Assembly: GCA_021781735.1 (NCBI GenBank)
Contig: JAJXWF010000009.1
Coordinates: 1-40,095, forward strand
Direction of reading: 5' to 3'
DNA from: Actinomycetes bacterium
Lineage (GTDB): Bacteria > Actinomycetota > Actinomycetes > Propionibacteriales > Propionibacteriaceae
Length of the DNA stretch: 40,095 nucleotides
This document shows positions 25,259 through 34,197 of this stretch, in pieces. Position numbers and translations under genes: made by a program. Each line of letters begins with the position of its first letter. Position 1 is the first letter of the stretch. The notes under the pieces were generated by a model. The model made no database searches and was not told the origin of the DNA. It saw only the letters and a program-made list of their open reading frames with translations.

Positions 25259-27100
25259 TCACTCCGGAAAGTGGCGGGCCGCGCCCTTGTCGGCCGACAG
25301 CGCGAGTGAGCCGAAGATCTTCAGCGCCATCGACACCTCGCGCTGGCGGTTCCTGGGCTTCCACCCGGCGGCGTCCCGGGCCGCACGCCGGGTGGCGAGC
25401 GTCTCATCGTCGACGAGCAGGCTGATCCGCCGCTCGGCGATCGACACCTGGATCTGGTCACCGTCCTCGATCAACCCGATCGCACCCCCGGACGCCGCCT
25501 CGGGCGAGACGTGCCCGATCGACAGGCCCGACGAGCCGCCCGAGAATCGGCCGTCGGTGACCAGCGCACACTTCGGACCGAGGCCGACGCCCTTGAGGTA
25601 GGCCGTCGGATACAGCATCTCCTGCATGCCCGGACCGCCCTTGGGACCCTCGTAGCGCACGACGACGAAGTCGCCCGGCTCGATCCTGCCTCCGAGGATC
25701 TGCTCGACGGCCTCCTCCTGGCTCTCGGAGACCTTCGCGGTTCCGGTGAACTCGAACTGGTGCTCGGGGACGCCGGCAGTCTTGACAATCGCGCCGTCGA
25801 CGGCGATGTTGCCCTTGAGCACCGCCAGGCCTCCGTCGACGCTGTAGGCGTGCTCGACCGACCGGATGCAGCCCGACTCGGCGTCGGTGTCGAGGCTGGC
25901 CCACCGGTTGGTGCTGCTGAATGCCTCGGTGGTGCGAACCCCGCCGGGCGCCGCGTGGAACAGCTCGATCGCCTGCTCGGACGCCGTCCCGCTGCGGATG
26001 TCCCAGGTGGCGAGCCAGGTGTCGAGGTCGGGGCTGTGCACGGCGTGCGCCGGGTCGAGCATGCCCGCCCGGTGCAGTTCCCCGAGGATGGCGGAGATGC
26101 CGCCGGCGCGGTGGACGTCCTCCATGTAGTAGTTGTGGGTGTTCGGCGCCACCTTGCACACGCAGGGCGTCACGCGCGACAACCGGTCGATGTCGTCGAG
26201 GGTGAAATCGACCTTCGCCTCGTGGGCGGCGGCCAGCAGATGCAGCACGGTGTTGGTCGACCCGCCCATCGCCATGTCGACGCGGATCGCGTTGTTGAAC
26301 GCCTCCTTGGTCGCGATCGACAGCGGTAGCACCGAATCGTCGTCGTCCTCGTACCAGCGCTTGGCCAGCCGCACCACAAGGCGTCCGGCCTCGAGGAACA
26401 ACTCACGCCGGGCCGCCGCGGTCGCCAGTGTCGACCCGTTGCCCGGCAGTGACAGGCCGAGCGCCTCGGTGAGGCAGTTCATCGAATTGGCGGTGAACAT
26501 ACCCGAACACGAGCCGCAGGTGGGGCAGGCGTTCGCCTCGACCATCCCCATGGTCTCGTCGTCGACGGAGTTGTCGACGGCCATGACCATGGCGTCGATG
26601 AGGTCGAGGCGGCTCTGCGCCGTGCCGTCGGTGCCGATGATGGCCCGGCCGGCCTCCATCGGTCCCCCGGACACGAACACGGTGGGGATGTTGAGCCGCA
26701 GCGCGGCCAGCAGCATCCCGGGGGTGATCTTGTCGCAGTTGCTGATGCACACGAGGGCGTCGGCCTTGTGCGCGTTGACCATGTATTCGACGCTGTCGGC
26801 GATGATCTCGCGGCTGGGCAGCGAGTAGAGCATGCCGTCGTGGCCCATCGCGATGCCGTCGTCGACGGCGATGGTGTTGAACTCCCGTCCCACGCCACCA
26901 GCCTCCGCGACCGCGCTCGCCACCAGCTGACCCATGTCCTTGAGGTGCACGTGGCCGGGCACGAACTGGGTGAAGCTGTTGGCGATGGCCACGATCGGCT
27001 TACCGAAGTCGGAGTCGGTCATTCCGGTGGCGCGCCACAGGGCACGGGCCCCGGCCATGTTGCGGCCGTGGGTGGTGGTTCGTGAACGCAGAGCTGGCAT
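25259..27100 (-). CDS. ilvD: Dihydroxy-acid dehydratase
   Basis: A 613-aa Fe-S enzyme of valine, leucine and isoleucine synthesis that dehydrates 2,3-dihydroxy acids to 2-keto acids. [22 protein letters not shown] is the typical start. [12 protein letters not shown] and [17 protein letters not shown] provide the cluster Cys residues, and [23 protein letters not shown] is the conserved C-terminal signature. The length is normal for the longer (E. coli-like) form. The ATG has TAGCCT 6 nt upstream and no Shine-Dalgarno sequence: a leaderless transcript. Other ilv genes are not in the window. The DagK-like gene follows it closely. Confidence 0.97.
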   Translation of the reverse strand: MPALRSRTTTHGRNMAGARALWRATGMTDSDFGKPIVAIANSFTQFVPGHVHLKDMGQLVASAVAEAGGVGREFNTIAVDDGIAMGHDGMLYSLPSREIIADSVEYMVNAHKADALVCISNCDKITPGMLLAALRLNIPTVFVSGGPMEAGRAIIGTDGTAQSRLDLIDAMVMAVDNSVDDETMGMVEANACPTCGSCSGMFTANSMNCLTEALGLSLPGNGSTLATAAARRELFLEAGRLVVRLAKRWYEDDDDSVLPLSIATKEAFNNAIRVDMAMGGSTNTVLHLLAAAHEAKVDFTLDDIDRLSRVTPCVCKVAPNTHNYYMEDVHRAGGISAILGELHRAGMLDPAHAVHSPDLDTWLATWDIRSGTASEQAIELFHAAPGGVRTTEAFSSTNRWASLDTDAESGCIRSVEHAYSVDGGLAVLKGNIAVDGAIVKTAGVPEHQFEFTGTAKVSESQEEAVEQILGGRIEPGDFVVVRYEGPKGGPGMQEMLYPTAYLKGVGLGPKCALVTDGRFSGGSSGLSIGHVSPEAASGGAIGLIEDGDQIQVSIAERRISLLVDDETLATRRAARDAAGWKPRNRQREVSMALKIFGSLALSADKGAARHFPE

Positions 27101-27294
27101 GCCCCAAGGCTAGGCGTGCGATCCGCATGACGGAACCCGTGATCAGCCCCCGGGACTCCGGATCGCGCGCGTCGGCCCGCGACCAATGACCGGGACTCGT
27201 GACCACCCACTGAATCAGGTGCCGCGACCGGGTGTTCTGCGGCCCACCCGACCAGGGCGGGCACCGGCACGAGGGATCCTGCGACACTGGAGCG

Positions 27295-27846
27295 ATGAGC
27301 GAGTCCGCCGCCGCCCCGCACACCGACGTCGTGCTGCTGCGTGGCGTCAACGTCAACGGCCTCACCGTGAGATCCGCGGCGCTTCGGGCCAGCATGCTCG
27401 CCGTCGACGGCGTCCGGGCGGCCCGGACGCTGCTCGCCTCGGGCAACGTCGTGATCACCACCGATCGGCCGGCGTCGGAGGTGAAGCGGGAGGCCGAGCA
27501 GCGACTCCGCGCCGACTTCGGCTACGACGCGCGGGTGGTCGTGGTCGACCAAGCCGAGTTGGCCGGCGTCCTCGTCGCGACGCCGTACCGCGACGACGAC
27601 CCCGATCGGCACGTCTATCTCACGTTCTGCTCCGACCCAGGCCTGCTGGACGAGGTCGAGCGTGATGCCCCGGAAGGGGCCGACTGGGCGCGGGCGGCGT
27701 CCGGCGTGCTCGCGTGGACCTGCGCCGTCGGCGCCTCGACCATCGATCCGATGGCGAAATTCCTTGCCAAAGCCCGGTACCGTACCTCGACGACCACCCG
27801 GAACCTCCGCACGGTGATCCGGCTGAGCACGCTCGATCCCACCTGA
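27295..27846 (+). CDS. DUF1697 domain-containing protein
   Basis: A 183-aa protein of the DUF1697 family, function unknown. DVVLLRGVNVNGLTVRSAALRASMLAVDGVRAARTLLASGNVVI is the clear family N-terminus (consensus LLRGINVGG...SGNVVF), and RTSTTTRNLRTVIRL the usual conserved end (consensus TTRNWNTV). The ATG is 27295, with GACACT 6 nt upstream and no Shine-Dalgarno sequence; the track begins 21 codons too early. It is divergent from ilvD and followed by a hairpin and the 28-bp repeat array. Confidence 0.9.
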   Translation: MSESAAAPHTDVVLLRGVNVNGLTVRSAALRASMLAVDGVRAARTLLASGNVVITTDRPASEVKREAEQRLRADFGYDARVVVVDQAELAGVLVATPYRDDDPDRHVYLTFCSDPGLLDEVERDAPEGADWARAASGVLAWTCAVGASTIDPMAKFLAKARYRTSTTTRNLRTVIRLSTLDPT

Positions 27847-27851
27847 GCACG

Positions 27852-27867
27852 CTCGGGCACGCCCGAG
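27852..27867 (+). terminator. Short hairpin behind the DUF1697 gene
   Basis: CTCGGGCACGCCCGAG, a perfect inverted repeat (6-bp stem with CACG loop), starts 6 bp behind the stop codon. No U tract. Confidence 0.4.
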
Positions 27868-27922
27868 GCCGCGGGCCCCAACGTCGCTCACGACGCACCG
27901 GTTCGCCCCCCGACGGGGCCCC

Positions 27923-28034
27923 GTCCCGGCTCGCCCGGTCGGTGGCTCCCGTCCCGGCTCGCGCGGTCGGTGGCTCCCGTCCCGGCTCGCGCGCTCAGTG
28001 GCTCCCGTCCCGGCTCGCGCGGCTGGCGATAACG
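27923..28034. repeat. 28-bp tandem repeat, four copies, in the 473-bp gap before the CstR-like gene
   Basis: GTCCCGGCTCG recurs at 27923, 27951, 27979 and 28007, an exact 28-bp period with small differences (GGTCGGTGG versus GCTCAGTGG). It is immediately followed by a field of inverted GCTGGCGA octamers (28022-28130) and a hairpin GATCGCC/GGCGATC (28141-28162). No spacers separate the units, so it is not a CRISPR array. The gap 27847-28319 holds no confident gene; a minus-strand 86-codon ORF with one hydrophobic stretch covers part of it. Confidence 0.85.
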
Positions 28035-28232
28035 ACGGTTCTGCTGGCGAACGCTGCCAATCGACCGTAGTTTTCGCCAGCCACAGCAGAGATCGCCAGC
28101 AACGCAACCCCCACCGCCGACATCGCCAGCGCCCAGCGGAGATCGCCTCCGCCGGGGCGATCTCCCCAGTTGTGGTCCTCGGTCGGTCGGTAGCTCCGGG
28201 GACGCCACCAGGTGCGGGCGCGGTCGGGGTGA

Positions 28233-28580
<348 letters not shown>

Positions 28581-28657
28581 GGGTCAGCCATTCTCGCACC
28601 TTGCCGACTCACCCGGCGTCCTGACCCCGGGCACCGGGAAACCACCCCGACCCGATC

Positions 28658-28703
28658 GCGCAGCGGGCGGCCTCCGGTTACTCCCGGACGCCGCCCGCTG
28701 CGC
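28658..28703. terminator. Long bidirectional hairpin between the CstR-like and CoADR-rhodanese genes
   Basis: GCGCAGCGGGCGGC and GCCGCCCGCTGCGC form a perfect 14-bp stem. After one C-C mismatch, TCCGG/CCGGA adds five pairs closing a 6-nt loop (TTACTC). It sits between two convergent stop codons and probably ends both transcripts. Confidence 0.7.
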
Positions 28704-28714
28704 GTTAGCCGTGG

Positions 28715-30385
28715 TCAGATCGACGCGCCCGCCGCCCAGGTGCGATAGCCCCCGTCGAGGTTACGCACGTCGCTACGCCCGGTGGCCCGCAGGATCCGCG
28801 TGGCGATGTGGCCGCGGATGCCGACCGCGCAGTGCACCACGATCGGACCGTCGGGCACCTCGTCGAGCCGCTCGCGCAGCTCGTCGACCGGGATGAGCAG
28901 GGCACCGGGAATGTTGCCGGCGTCATGCTCACCCTGGGTGCGCACGTCGAGCAGCGTGGCGCCCGAGGCTTGGGCGTCGGCGAGCTCGTGCCACTGGATG
29001 GTGTCGGTCGTGCCGGTGGAGATGTTCTCGTCGACCCAGCCGAGCATGTTGACGGCGTCCTTGGCGGAGCCGAACTGCGGTGCGTAGGCCAGTTCGAGTT
29101 CGGCGAGTTCGGACGCCGTGAGCCCTCCGGTGATCGCGGTCGCGATGACGTCCATGCGCTTGTCGATGCCGCTCTCGCCCACGCCCTGGGCGCCGAGGAT
29201 CAGGTCGGTGTCCGGGTCGACGAGCAGCTTGAGGGCCATGCCCGCGGCGCCCGGATAGTAGGTCGCGTGCGAGGCCGGGTGGGTATGGATCGCGCGGTAG
29301 GTGCGCCCGGCCGCGCGCAGCCGCTTCTCGTTCCAGCCGGTCGAGGCGACCTGGAGCCCGAAGACGCCGACGATCGCCGTGCCGAGTACCGGCCGGCCGG
29401 ACACCGCGCGCCCGGCGATGATGTCGGCCACTCGGCGCCCCTGCAGATTGGCGGTGTTGGCGAGGGGAACGAGCACGTCACCGCCGTCGAGGGCATCGCG
29501 CTTCTCGACGGCGTCGCCGACCGCGAAGATGTCGGGGTCGCTCGTGCGCATGTGGTCGTCGACGGCGATACCACCCCGTTCACCGATCCTCAGGCCGGCG
29601 GCCACGGCCAGCGAGGTCTCGGGGCGGACGCCGATCGCGGCCACCACCATGTCGGCCCGCAACACCTCCCCGTTGGAGAGGGTGACGGTGTTCGAGCCGA
29701 TCTCGGTGACCGCGGCCCCCAACTCGAGGCGGACGCCGTGCTCTCGGATCCGGTCGTGCACCGGGGCCACCATCTCGGGATCGAGCGGGCCCATCACCTG
29801 GGGCATCGCCTCGACGAGGGTCACCTGCAGACCGCGCACCGACAGGTTCTCAGCCATCTCGACACCGATGAAGCCGCCGCCGATGACCACGGCACTCGGC
29901 GCGGAGACGCTCAACGTCTCGAGAGCGTCGAGGTCGGCGCTGTCGTGGACGTCCTGCGTCGCCTGCACGAGCGCGTCGGTGTCCTCGACGTCGCGCAGGC
30001 TGAGCGCGCGCTCGATGCCGGGGATCGGCGGGCGCACCGGACGCGCTCCCGGCGACAGAATGAGCTTGTCGTAATGCAGCACGAGGTCATCGCCGGTGCG
30101 GGCGTCGCGAACGATCAGTTCATGCGTGTCGCGCCGGATCCCGACCGCCTCGTGGTGCACGAGCACGTCGATGCCGAAGCGCGCGCGCAATGACTCGGGG
30201 GTCTGCAGCAGCAGATTCCCGCGGTGCGCGATCACCCCGCCGACGTGATAGGGAAGCCCACAGTTCGCGAACGACACGTATCCGCTGCGCTCGACAACCG
30301 TGATCGTGGCGGTTTCGTCGAGTCGGCGCAGCCGGGTGGCGGCCGACATGCCACCGGCGACGCCTCCGATAATCACAATGTCCAT
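28715..30385 (-). CDS. CoA-disulfide reductase-rhodanese fusion (FAD-dependent, persulfide-handling)
   Basis: A 556-aa fusion. Residues 1 to about 450 are a pyridine nucleotide-disulfide oxidoreductase of the CoADR type: IVIIGGVAGGMSAATRLRR (FAD), Cys42 in SFANCGLPYHVGG (the single active-site Cys that makes a mixed disulfide with CoA), VVIGGGFIGVEMAENL (NADH) and DIFAVGDAVE. Residues from about 465 are a rhodanese domain with Cys519 in HCAVGIRG. Such fusions reduce CoA or other persulfides and polysulfides. The start is ATG 30385 (MDIVIIGG); the track's ATG at 30397 lies inside the -10 box TATGGT. Control by the convergent CstR-like repressor through the operator at 30396-30411 is strongly suggested. 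Confidence 0.9.
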   Translation of the reverse strand: MDIVIIGGVAGGMSAATRLRRLDETATITVVERSGYVSFANCGLPYHVGGVIAHRGNLLLQTPESLRARFGIDVLVHHEAVGIRRDTHELIVRDARTGDDLVLHYDKLILSPGARPVRPPIPGIERALSLRDVEDTDALVQATQDVHDSADLDALETLSVSAPSAVVIGGGFIGVEMAENLSVRGLQVTLVEAMPQVMGPLDPEMVAPVHDRIREHGVRLELGAAVTEIGSNTVTLSNGEVLRADMVVAAIGVRPETSLAVAAGLRIGERGGIAVDDHMRTSDPDIFAVGDAVEKRDALDGGDVLVPLANTANLQGRRVADIIAGRAVSGRPVLGTAIVGVFGLQVASTGWNEKRLRAAGRTYRAIHTHPASHATYYPGAAGMALKLLVDPDTDLILGAQGVGESGIDKRMDVIATAITGGLTASELAELELAYAPQFGSAKDAVNMLGWVDENISTGTTDTIQWHELADAQASGATLLDVRTQGEHDAGNIPGALLIPVDELRERLDEVPDGPIVVHCAVGIRGHIATRILRATGRSDVRNLDGGYRTWAAGASI

Positions 30386-30392
30386 GGCGACA

Positions 30393-30421
30393 ACCATACC
30401 CCCTGGGGTATATACGGTGAA
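30393..30421 (-). promoter_or_regulatory. Promoter of the CoADR-rhodanese gene (leaderless)
   Basis: TTCACC (30421-30416) and TATGGT (30398-30393) on the minus strand are exactly 17 bp apart. TATGGT is 7 nt before ATG 30385, so transcription should start at the start codon. The CstR-type palindrome covers most of the spacer and the first bases of the -10. Confidence 0.7.
30396..30411. promoter_or_regulatory. CsoR/CstR-type operator
   Basis: ATACCCC-CT-GGGGTAT is a perfect 7-bp inverted repeat with a 2-bp centre. It closely resembles the A/T-flanked C-tract/G-tract operators bound by CsoR and CstR proteins. It overlaps the -10/-35 spacer, the right place for repression. The sequence was read directly; binding is inference. 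Confidence 0.75.
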
Positions 30422-30504
30422 TACGGGGCCCCACTAACCCGCCGAGGCCGGCCACAGCCTGCCCCGACACGGACGCCGAGGAAGCATTGCGTCACGCGGC
30501 GTGG

Positions 30505-30540
30505 GGCGCTCCCGGCCGGCCACGGCCGGACCGGGGCGCC
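30505..30540 (-). terminator. Long hairpin behind glgP
   Basis: GGCGCTCCCGGCCGGCC (30505-30521) can pair with GGCCGGACCGGGGCGCC (30524-30540) over 17 positions with two mismatches and one G-T pair. It starts about 17 bp behind the glgP stop. No U tract. Confidence 0.45.
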
Positions 30541-30557
30541 CCCGGGCACCCTGCGAT

Positions 30558-33113
30558 TCAGGGACGCGGCGTCCAGATGCGGTCGAGGTAGTCGCGCATC
30601 GACCGGTCGGACGAGAAGTAGCCCGATCGGGCCACGTTGAGGATCGCCGAGCGGGTCCAGGCGGTCTCGTCGGCGTAGTAGTCCTGGGCCCGCTGCTGAG
30701 CGTCGATGTAGGAGCGGAAGTCGGCCAGGGCCATGAACCGGTCCTCGTAGAGCAGGTTCGAGACGAGTGACTCGAAGCCCATCGGATCCCCACCCGAGAA
30801 CGCGCCCGATGCGATGAGGTCGATGGCCGCCTTGAGCTCGGGATCGTTGTGGTAGTAGTCCATCGGCCGGTAGCCGCGCTGCTGCAGTTCGGCGACCTCG
30901 GGCTCGACCATGCCGAACAGGAAGAAGTGCTCGTCGCCGACCAACTGGCGGATCTCGACGTTGGCGCCGTCGTCGGTGCCGATGGTCAGCGCACCGTTCA
31001 TCTGCAGTTTCATGTTCCCGGTGCCGGACGCCTCGAGACCGGCCAGCGAGATCTGCTCCGACAGGTCGGCCGCCGGGATGAGCGTCTGGGCGAGGGTGAC
31101 GTTGTAGTTCGCCGGGAAGGCGACGTGCAGCCGGTCACCGATCCGGCTGTCGGAGTTGATCGTCGCGGCCACCGCGTTGATCAGCCGGATCGTCTCCTTG
31201 GCGATGCGGTAGCCCGGGGCGGCCTTCGCGCCGAACACGACGGTGCGCGGCGTCACCTGGTCGAGGCTCACCTTGCCCGAGATCAGCTGTTCGTAGAGCG
31301 ACACCACGTGCAGCAGCTTGAGGCTCTGCCGCTTGTACTCGTGCAGCCGCTTGACCATGACGTCGAGCAGATGGCCCTCGGGCAGGTCGATGCCGTCACG
31401 CTCACGCAACACGTGGCGCAGCCGCTCCTTGTTCGCCCGCTTGACTTCGCGGAACTGGACGCGGAAATCCTCGTCCTCGGCGTACGGCTCGAGCTCCTGG
31501 AGCCGCTCAAGATCGGTCAGCCAGCCCTTGCCGATGGTGTCGCTGATCAGTCTCGCCAGCCCGGGGTTGGCCAGCTTGATGAAACGGCGGGGGGTGACGC
31601 CGTTGGTGACATTGATGAACTTCTCGGGCCAGTAGTCGCTGAAATCCGGAAGCACCTTGTCACGCAGCAGTTGGGAATGCAGTTCGGCGACCCCGTTGAC
31701 CTTGACCGCCGCGACGGTGGCCAGGTAGGCCATGCGCACTGCCCGTTCCGGGTATTCAGCGATGATCGACATCCGCCTGACACGCATCTCGTCGTCGGGC
31801 CGGGCGGTGCGCACCTCGCGCAGGTAGTGCTCGTTGATCTTGAAGATGATCTCGAGGTGCCGCGGCAGCAGGCGTCCGAGGAGGTCGGTCGACCACACCT
31901 CGAGGGCCTCCGGCAACAGCGTGTGACACGTGTAGGCGAAGCAGCCCTGGGTGATCTCCCACGCCTCGTCCCAGTCGAGGCCCTTGAGATCGACGAGGAT
32001 GCGCATGAGCTCGGGCACCGCGATGACGGGGTGGGTGTCGTTGAGCTGGAAGACGATCCGCTGCGGCAGGTCGTGCAGGTCGAACCCGGGTTCCAGCTCG
32101 TTCTCGATGAAGTCATGCAGCGAGCAGGCCACGAAGAAGTACTGCTGCTGCAGCCGCAGTTCCTTGCCCTGAGGAGTGGAGTCCTCGGGGTAGAGCACCT
32201 TGGTGATGTTCTCGGCGAACGTCTGGGCCCGGGCGGCCTCGGCGTAGTCGCCGGTGTTGAAGATCGCGAGGTCGAAGGCGTCGGTGGCCTGGGAACTCCA
32301 CAACCTCAGGGTGTTGACGCGGCCGTTGTTGTAGCCGGGGACCATGTAGTTGTACGGGACGCCGAGGACGTTCCACCACGGCACCCAGCGGCTGCGCTCG
32401 CGCCCGAGTTCGTCGGTCCAGGTCTCGGTGTGACCGCCGAAGTCGACTCGGACGGCCGACTCGGGGTGGGCGAACTCCCATGGACTGCCGAGCTTGAGCC
32501 AGTTGTCGGGCTGCTCCACCTGCGCGCCGTCGACGAACGTCTGCCGGAAGATGCCGTACTCGTAGCGGATGCCGTAGCCGATCGAGGGAACGTTCATGGT
32601 GGCCAGCGAGTCGATGAAGCAGGCGGCGAGGCGCCCCAACCCACCGTTGCCGAGACCCGGCTCGACCTCGACGTTGGCGAGTTCGGTGATGTCGAGACCG
32701 CACCCGGCCATCGCGTCGCGCGCGATGTCGGCGAGGTCGGCGGCCAGCAGGGCGTTGCTCAACTGGCGTCCGAGCAGGTATTCGGCCGACAGGTAGCCGA
32801 TCGTCTTGGCCTTGGCTTGGCGCTGCTTGCGGGTGGTCTCGAGCCAGCGGGCCATGAGGTAGCCCCGGACAGTGCGGGCCAGCGCGAGATATTGGTCGTT
32901 CAAACTGGACCGAGACAACGCGACACCCTGGTGGGTGTTGAGGTTGTGCAGGAATTCCTTGACGAACCCGTCGATGTTGTAGGGCGGCGTGGTGACCGGC
33001 GCCTTCGCGAACGGGTGGGTCATCGGAAAGCCGGTGCCGAGACGCTGAGCGTGATATTGCTCGTTGTCAGCGGGAGCGGCCCGGTGTTTGTCGTGTTCGT
33101 GCCCAAGAGACAT
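30558..33113 (-). CDS. glgP: Glycogen/starch/alpha-glucan phosphorylase
   Basis: An 851-aa family GT35 enzyme releasing glucose-1-phosphate from glycogen or maltodextrin. TIGYLSAEYLLGRQL and NGGLGRLAACFIDS are N-terminal landmarks. EASGTGNMKLQMNGALTIGTDDGANVEI contains the Lys that holds pyridoxal phosphate. The length fits. The start is ATG 33113 (MSLGHEHDKH) because TAAGTT lies 7 nt upstream; this adds about 30 residues before MTHPFAKAPV, the alternative start with no signal of its own. The track's 1105-aa version runs through the divergent fdhD region and is an artefact. It is monocistronic; no other glycogen genes are in the window. Confidence 0.96.
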   Translation of the reverse strand: MSLGHEHDKHRAAPADNEQYHAQRLGTGFPMTHPFAKAPVTTPPYNIDGFVKEFLHNLNTHQGVALSRSSLNDQYLALARTVRGYLMARWLETTRKQRQAKAKTIGYLSAEYLLGRQLSNALLAADLADIARDAMAGCGLDITELANVEVEPGLGNGGLGRLAACFIDSLATMNVPSIGYGIRYEYGIFRQTFVDGAQVEQPDNWLKLGSPWEFAHPESAVRVDFGGHTETWTDELGRERSRWVPWWNVLGVPYNYMVPGYNNGRVNTLRLWSSQATDAFDLAIFNTGDYAEAARAQTFAENITKVLYPEDSTPQGKELRLQQQYFFVACSLHDFIENELEPGFDLHDLPQRIVFQLNDTHPVIAVPELMRILVDLKGLDWDEAWEITQGCFAYTCHTLLPEALEVWSTDLLGRLLPRHLEIIFKINEHYLREVRTARPDDEMRVRRMSIIAEYPERAVRMAYLATVAAVKVNGVAELHSQLLRDKVLPDFSDYWPEKFINVTNGVTPRRFIKLANPGLARLISDTIGKGWLTDLERLQELEPYAEDEDFRVQFREVKRANKERLRHVLRERDGIDLPEGHLLDVMVKRLHEYKRQSLKLLHVVSLYEQLISGKVSLDQVTPRTVVFGAKAAPGYRIAKETIRLINAVAATINSDSRIGDRLHVAFPANYNVTLAQTLIPAADLSEQISLAGLEASGTGNMKLQMNGALTIGTDDGANVEIRQLVGDEHFFLFGMVEPEVAELQQRGYRPMDYYHNDPELKAAIDLIASGAFSGGDPMGFESLVSNLLYEDRFMALADFRSYIDAQQRAQDYYADETAWTRSAILNVARSGYFSSDRSMRDYLDRIWTPRP

Positions 33114-33120
33114 GCGGGCA

Positions 33121-33126
33121 AACTTA
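33121..33126 (-). promoter_or_regulatory. glgP: -10 box of a leaderless glgP promoter
   Basis: TAAGTT on the minus strand is 7 nt before ATG 33113. The 177-bp region to the divergent fdhD gene shows no other feature. Confidence 0.5.
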
Positions 33127-33290
33127 CTAGAGCCGCGCCGGCCCGCGCGCGGCCGACAAACACACCCCACAGGGTGGACGCCTGCATCAGGGCCATGCCC
33201 ACCGCTCCTTGACCCCGCGCGGACGCGCGACGAGGCCCGCCCGCCCGAGGAGCACTTCGTCCCACCGACGCGGTGTGGCAGGCTGGCCGG

Positions 33291-34136
33291 ATGGGGCGGG
33301 TGACACTGGGACGACGGGTGACGACCTTCGACACGGACGCCGGAACGGCCACGCCGCGCCCGGACCAGCTCAGCGTCGAGGAACCCCTCGAGATCCGCAT
33401 CCACGGCGAGCCGCTCACCGTGACCATGCGCACGCCCGGGCACGACATCGAACTCGTGCACGGATTCCTGTTCTCCGAGGGGCTGGTGCGCTCGGCGGGT
33501 GACATCTCCCTGGCTCGCTACTGCGCCGGATCGGTGCTGCTCGGCGACACCGGCGTCCCTCAGAACACCTACAACGTCGTCGACGTGACCCTCGCCCCGC
33601 ACGTCCGACCGCCATCGGAGACGGCTCGACGCGCCTTCCTCACATCGTCGGCCTGCGGCGTCTGCGGCACCGCCAGCATCGAGCAGCTGCGCCGGCGCAC
33701 CCAGTTCGACGTGGCATTGGACCCGACGGTCGTGAGCGCCCGGACCGTGGCGGGGCTTCCCGGAGCGTTGCGCGAGCACCAGCGGGCCTTCGATCGCACC
33801 GGCGGCGTGCATGCCGCCGGCTTGTTCACCGCCGCCGGCGAACCACTCGTGGTCCGCGAGGACGTGGGCCGCCACAACGCCGTCGACAAGGTCGTCGGCT
33901 GGGCGATGATGAACGCCCGGCTGCCGCTGGTGGGGTGTGTGCTGATGGTGTCGGGCCGCGCGTCGTTCGAACTCGTGCAGAAGTCCGTGATGGCCGGAAT
34001 CCCCTGCCTGGCCGCCGTGTCGGCCCCCTCATCACTCGCCGTCGAGTGCGCCGAGGACTCCGGCTCGACGCTGATCGGCTTCGTCAGGGGATCGCGGCTC
34101 AACGTCTACACGGGAGAGCATCGGGTGGTGGCCTGA
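33291..34136 (+). CDS. fdhD: Formate dehydrogenase accessory sulfurtransferase FdhD
   Basis: A 281-aa protein that passes sulfur from a cysteine desulfurase to the molybdenum cofactor of formate dehydrogenase. RTPGHDIELVHGFLFSEGL is the family N-terminal motif, SSACGVCGTASIEQL carries the CxxC pair (Cys122, Cys125), and EDVGRHNAVDKVVGWA and VSGRASFELVQKSVMAGIP follow in the usual order. ATG 33291 has CAGGCT 6 nt upstream; the track start (33273) is 6 codons earlier. No formate dehydrogenase gene is visible here, so its client must be elsewhere. It is convergent with the SRPBCC gene, with a strong hairpin between them. Confidence 0.95.
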   Translation: MGRVTLGRRVTTFDTDAGTATPRPDQLSVEEPLEIRIHGEPLTVTMRTPGHDIELVHGFLFSEGLVRSAGDISLARYCAGSVLLGDTGVPQNTYNVVDVTLAPHVRPPSETARRAFLTSSACGVCGTASIEQLRRRTQFDVALDPTVVSARTVAGLPGALREHQRAFDRTGGVHAAGLFTAAGEPLVVREDVGRHNAVDKVVGWAMMNARLPLVGCVLMVSGRASFELVQKSVMAGIPCLAAVSAPSSLAVECAEDSGSTLIGFVRGSRLNVYTGEHRVVA

Positions 34137-34160
34137 ACCAGCCACCCGGGCCGGCCGCAA

Positions 34161-34188
34161 CCGGACGCGGGAAGGTTCCCGCGTCCGG
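34161..34188. terminator. Bidirectional hairpin between fdhD and the SRPBCC gene
   Basis: CCGGACGCGGGAA-GG-TTCCCGCGTCCGG is a perfect 13-bp inverted repeat about 25 bp behind fdhD and 10 bp behind the SRPBCC stop. It probably terminates both convergent transcripts. Confidence 0.7.
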
Positions 34189-34197
34189 CGGGACGAT

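Noticed and set aside
30558-33875. 1105-aa glycogen phosphorylase version
   Set aside because: The upstream 254 residues are antisense to fdhD and lack glycogen phosphorylase homology.
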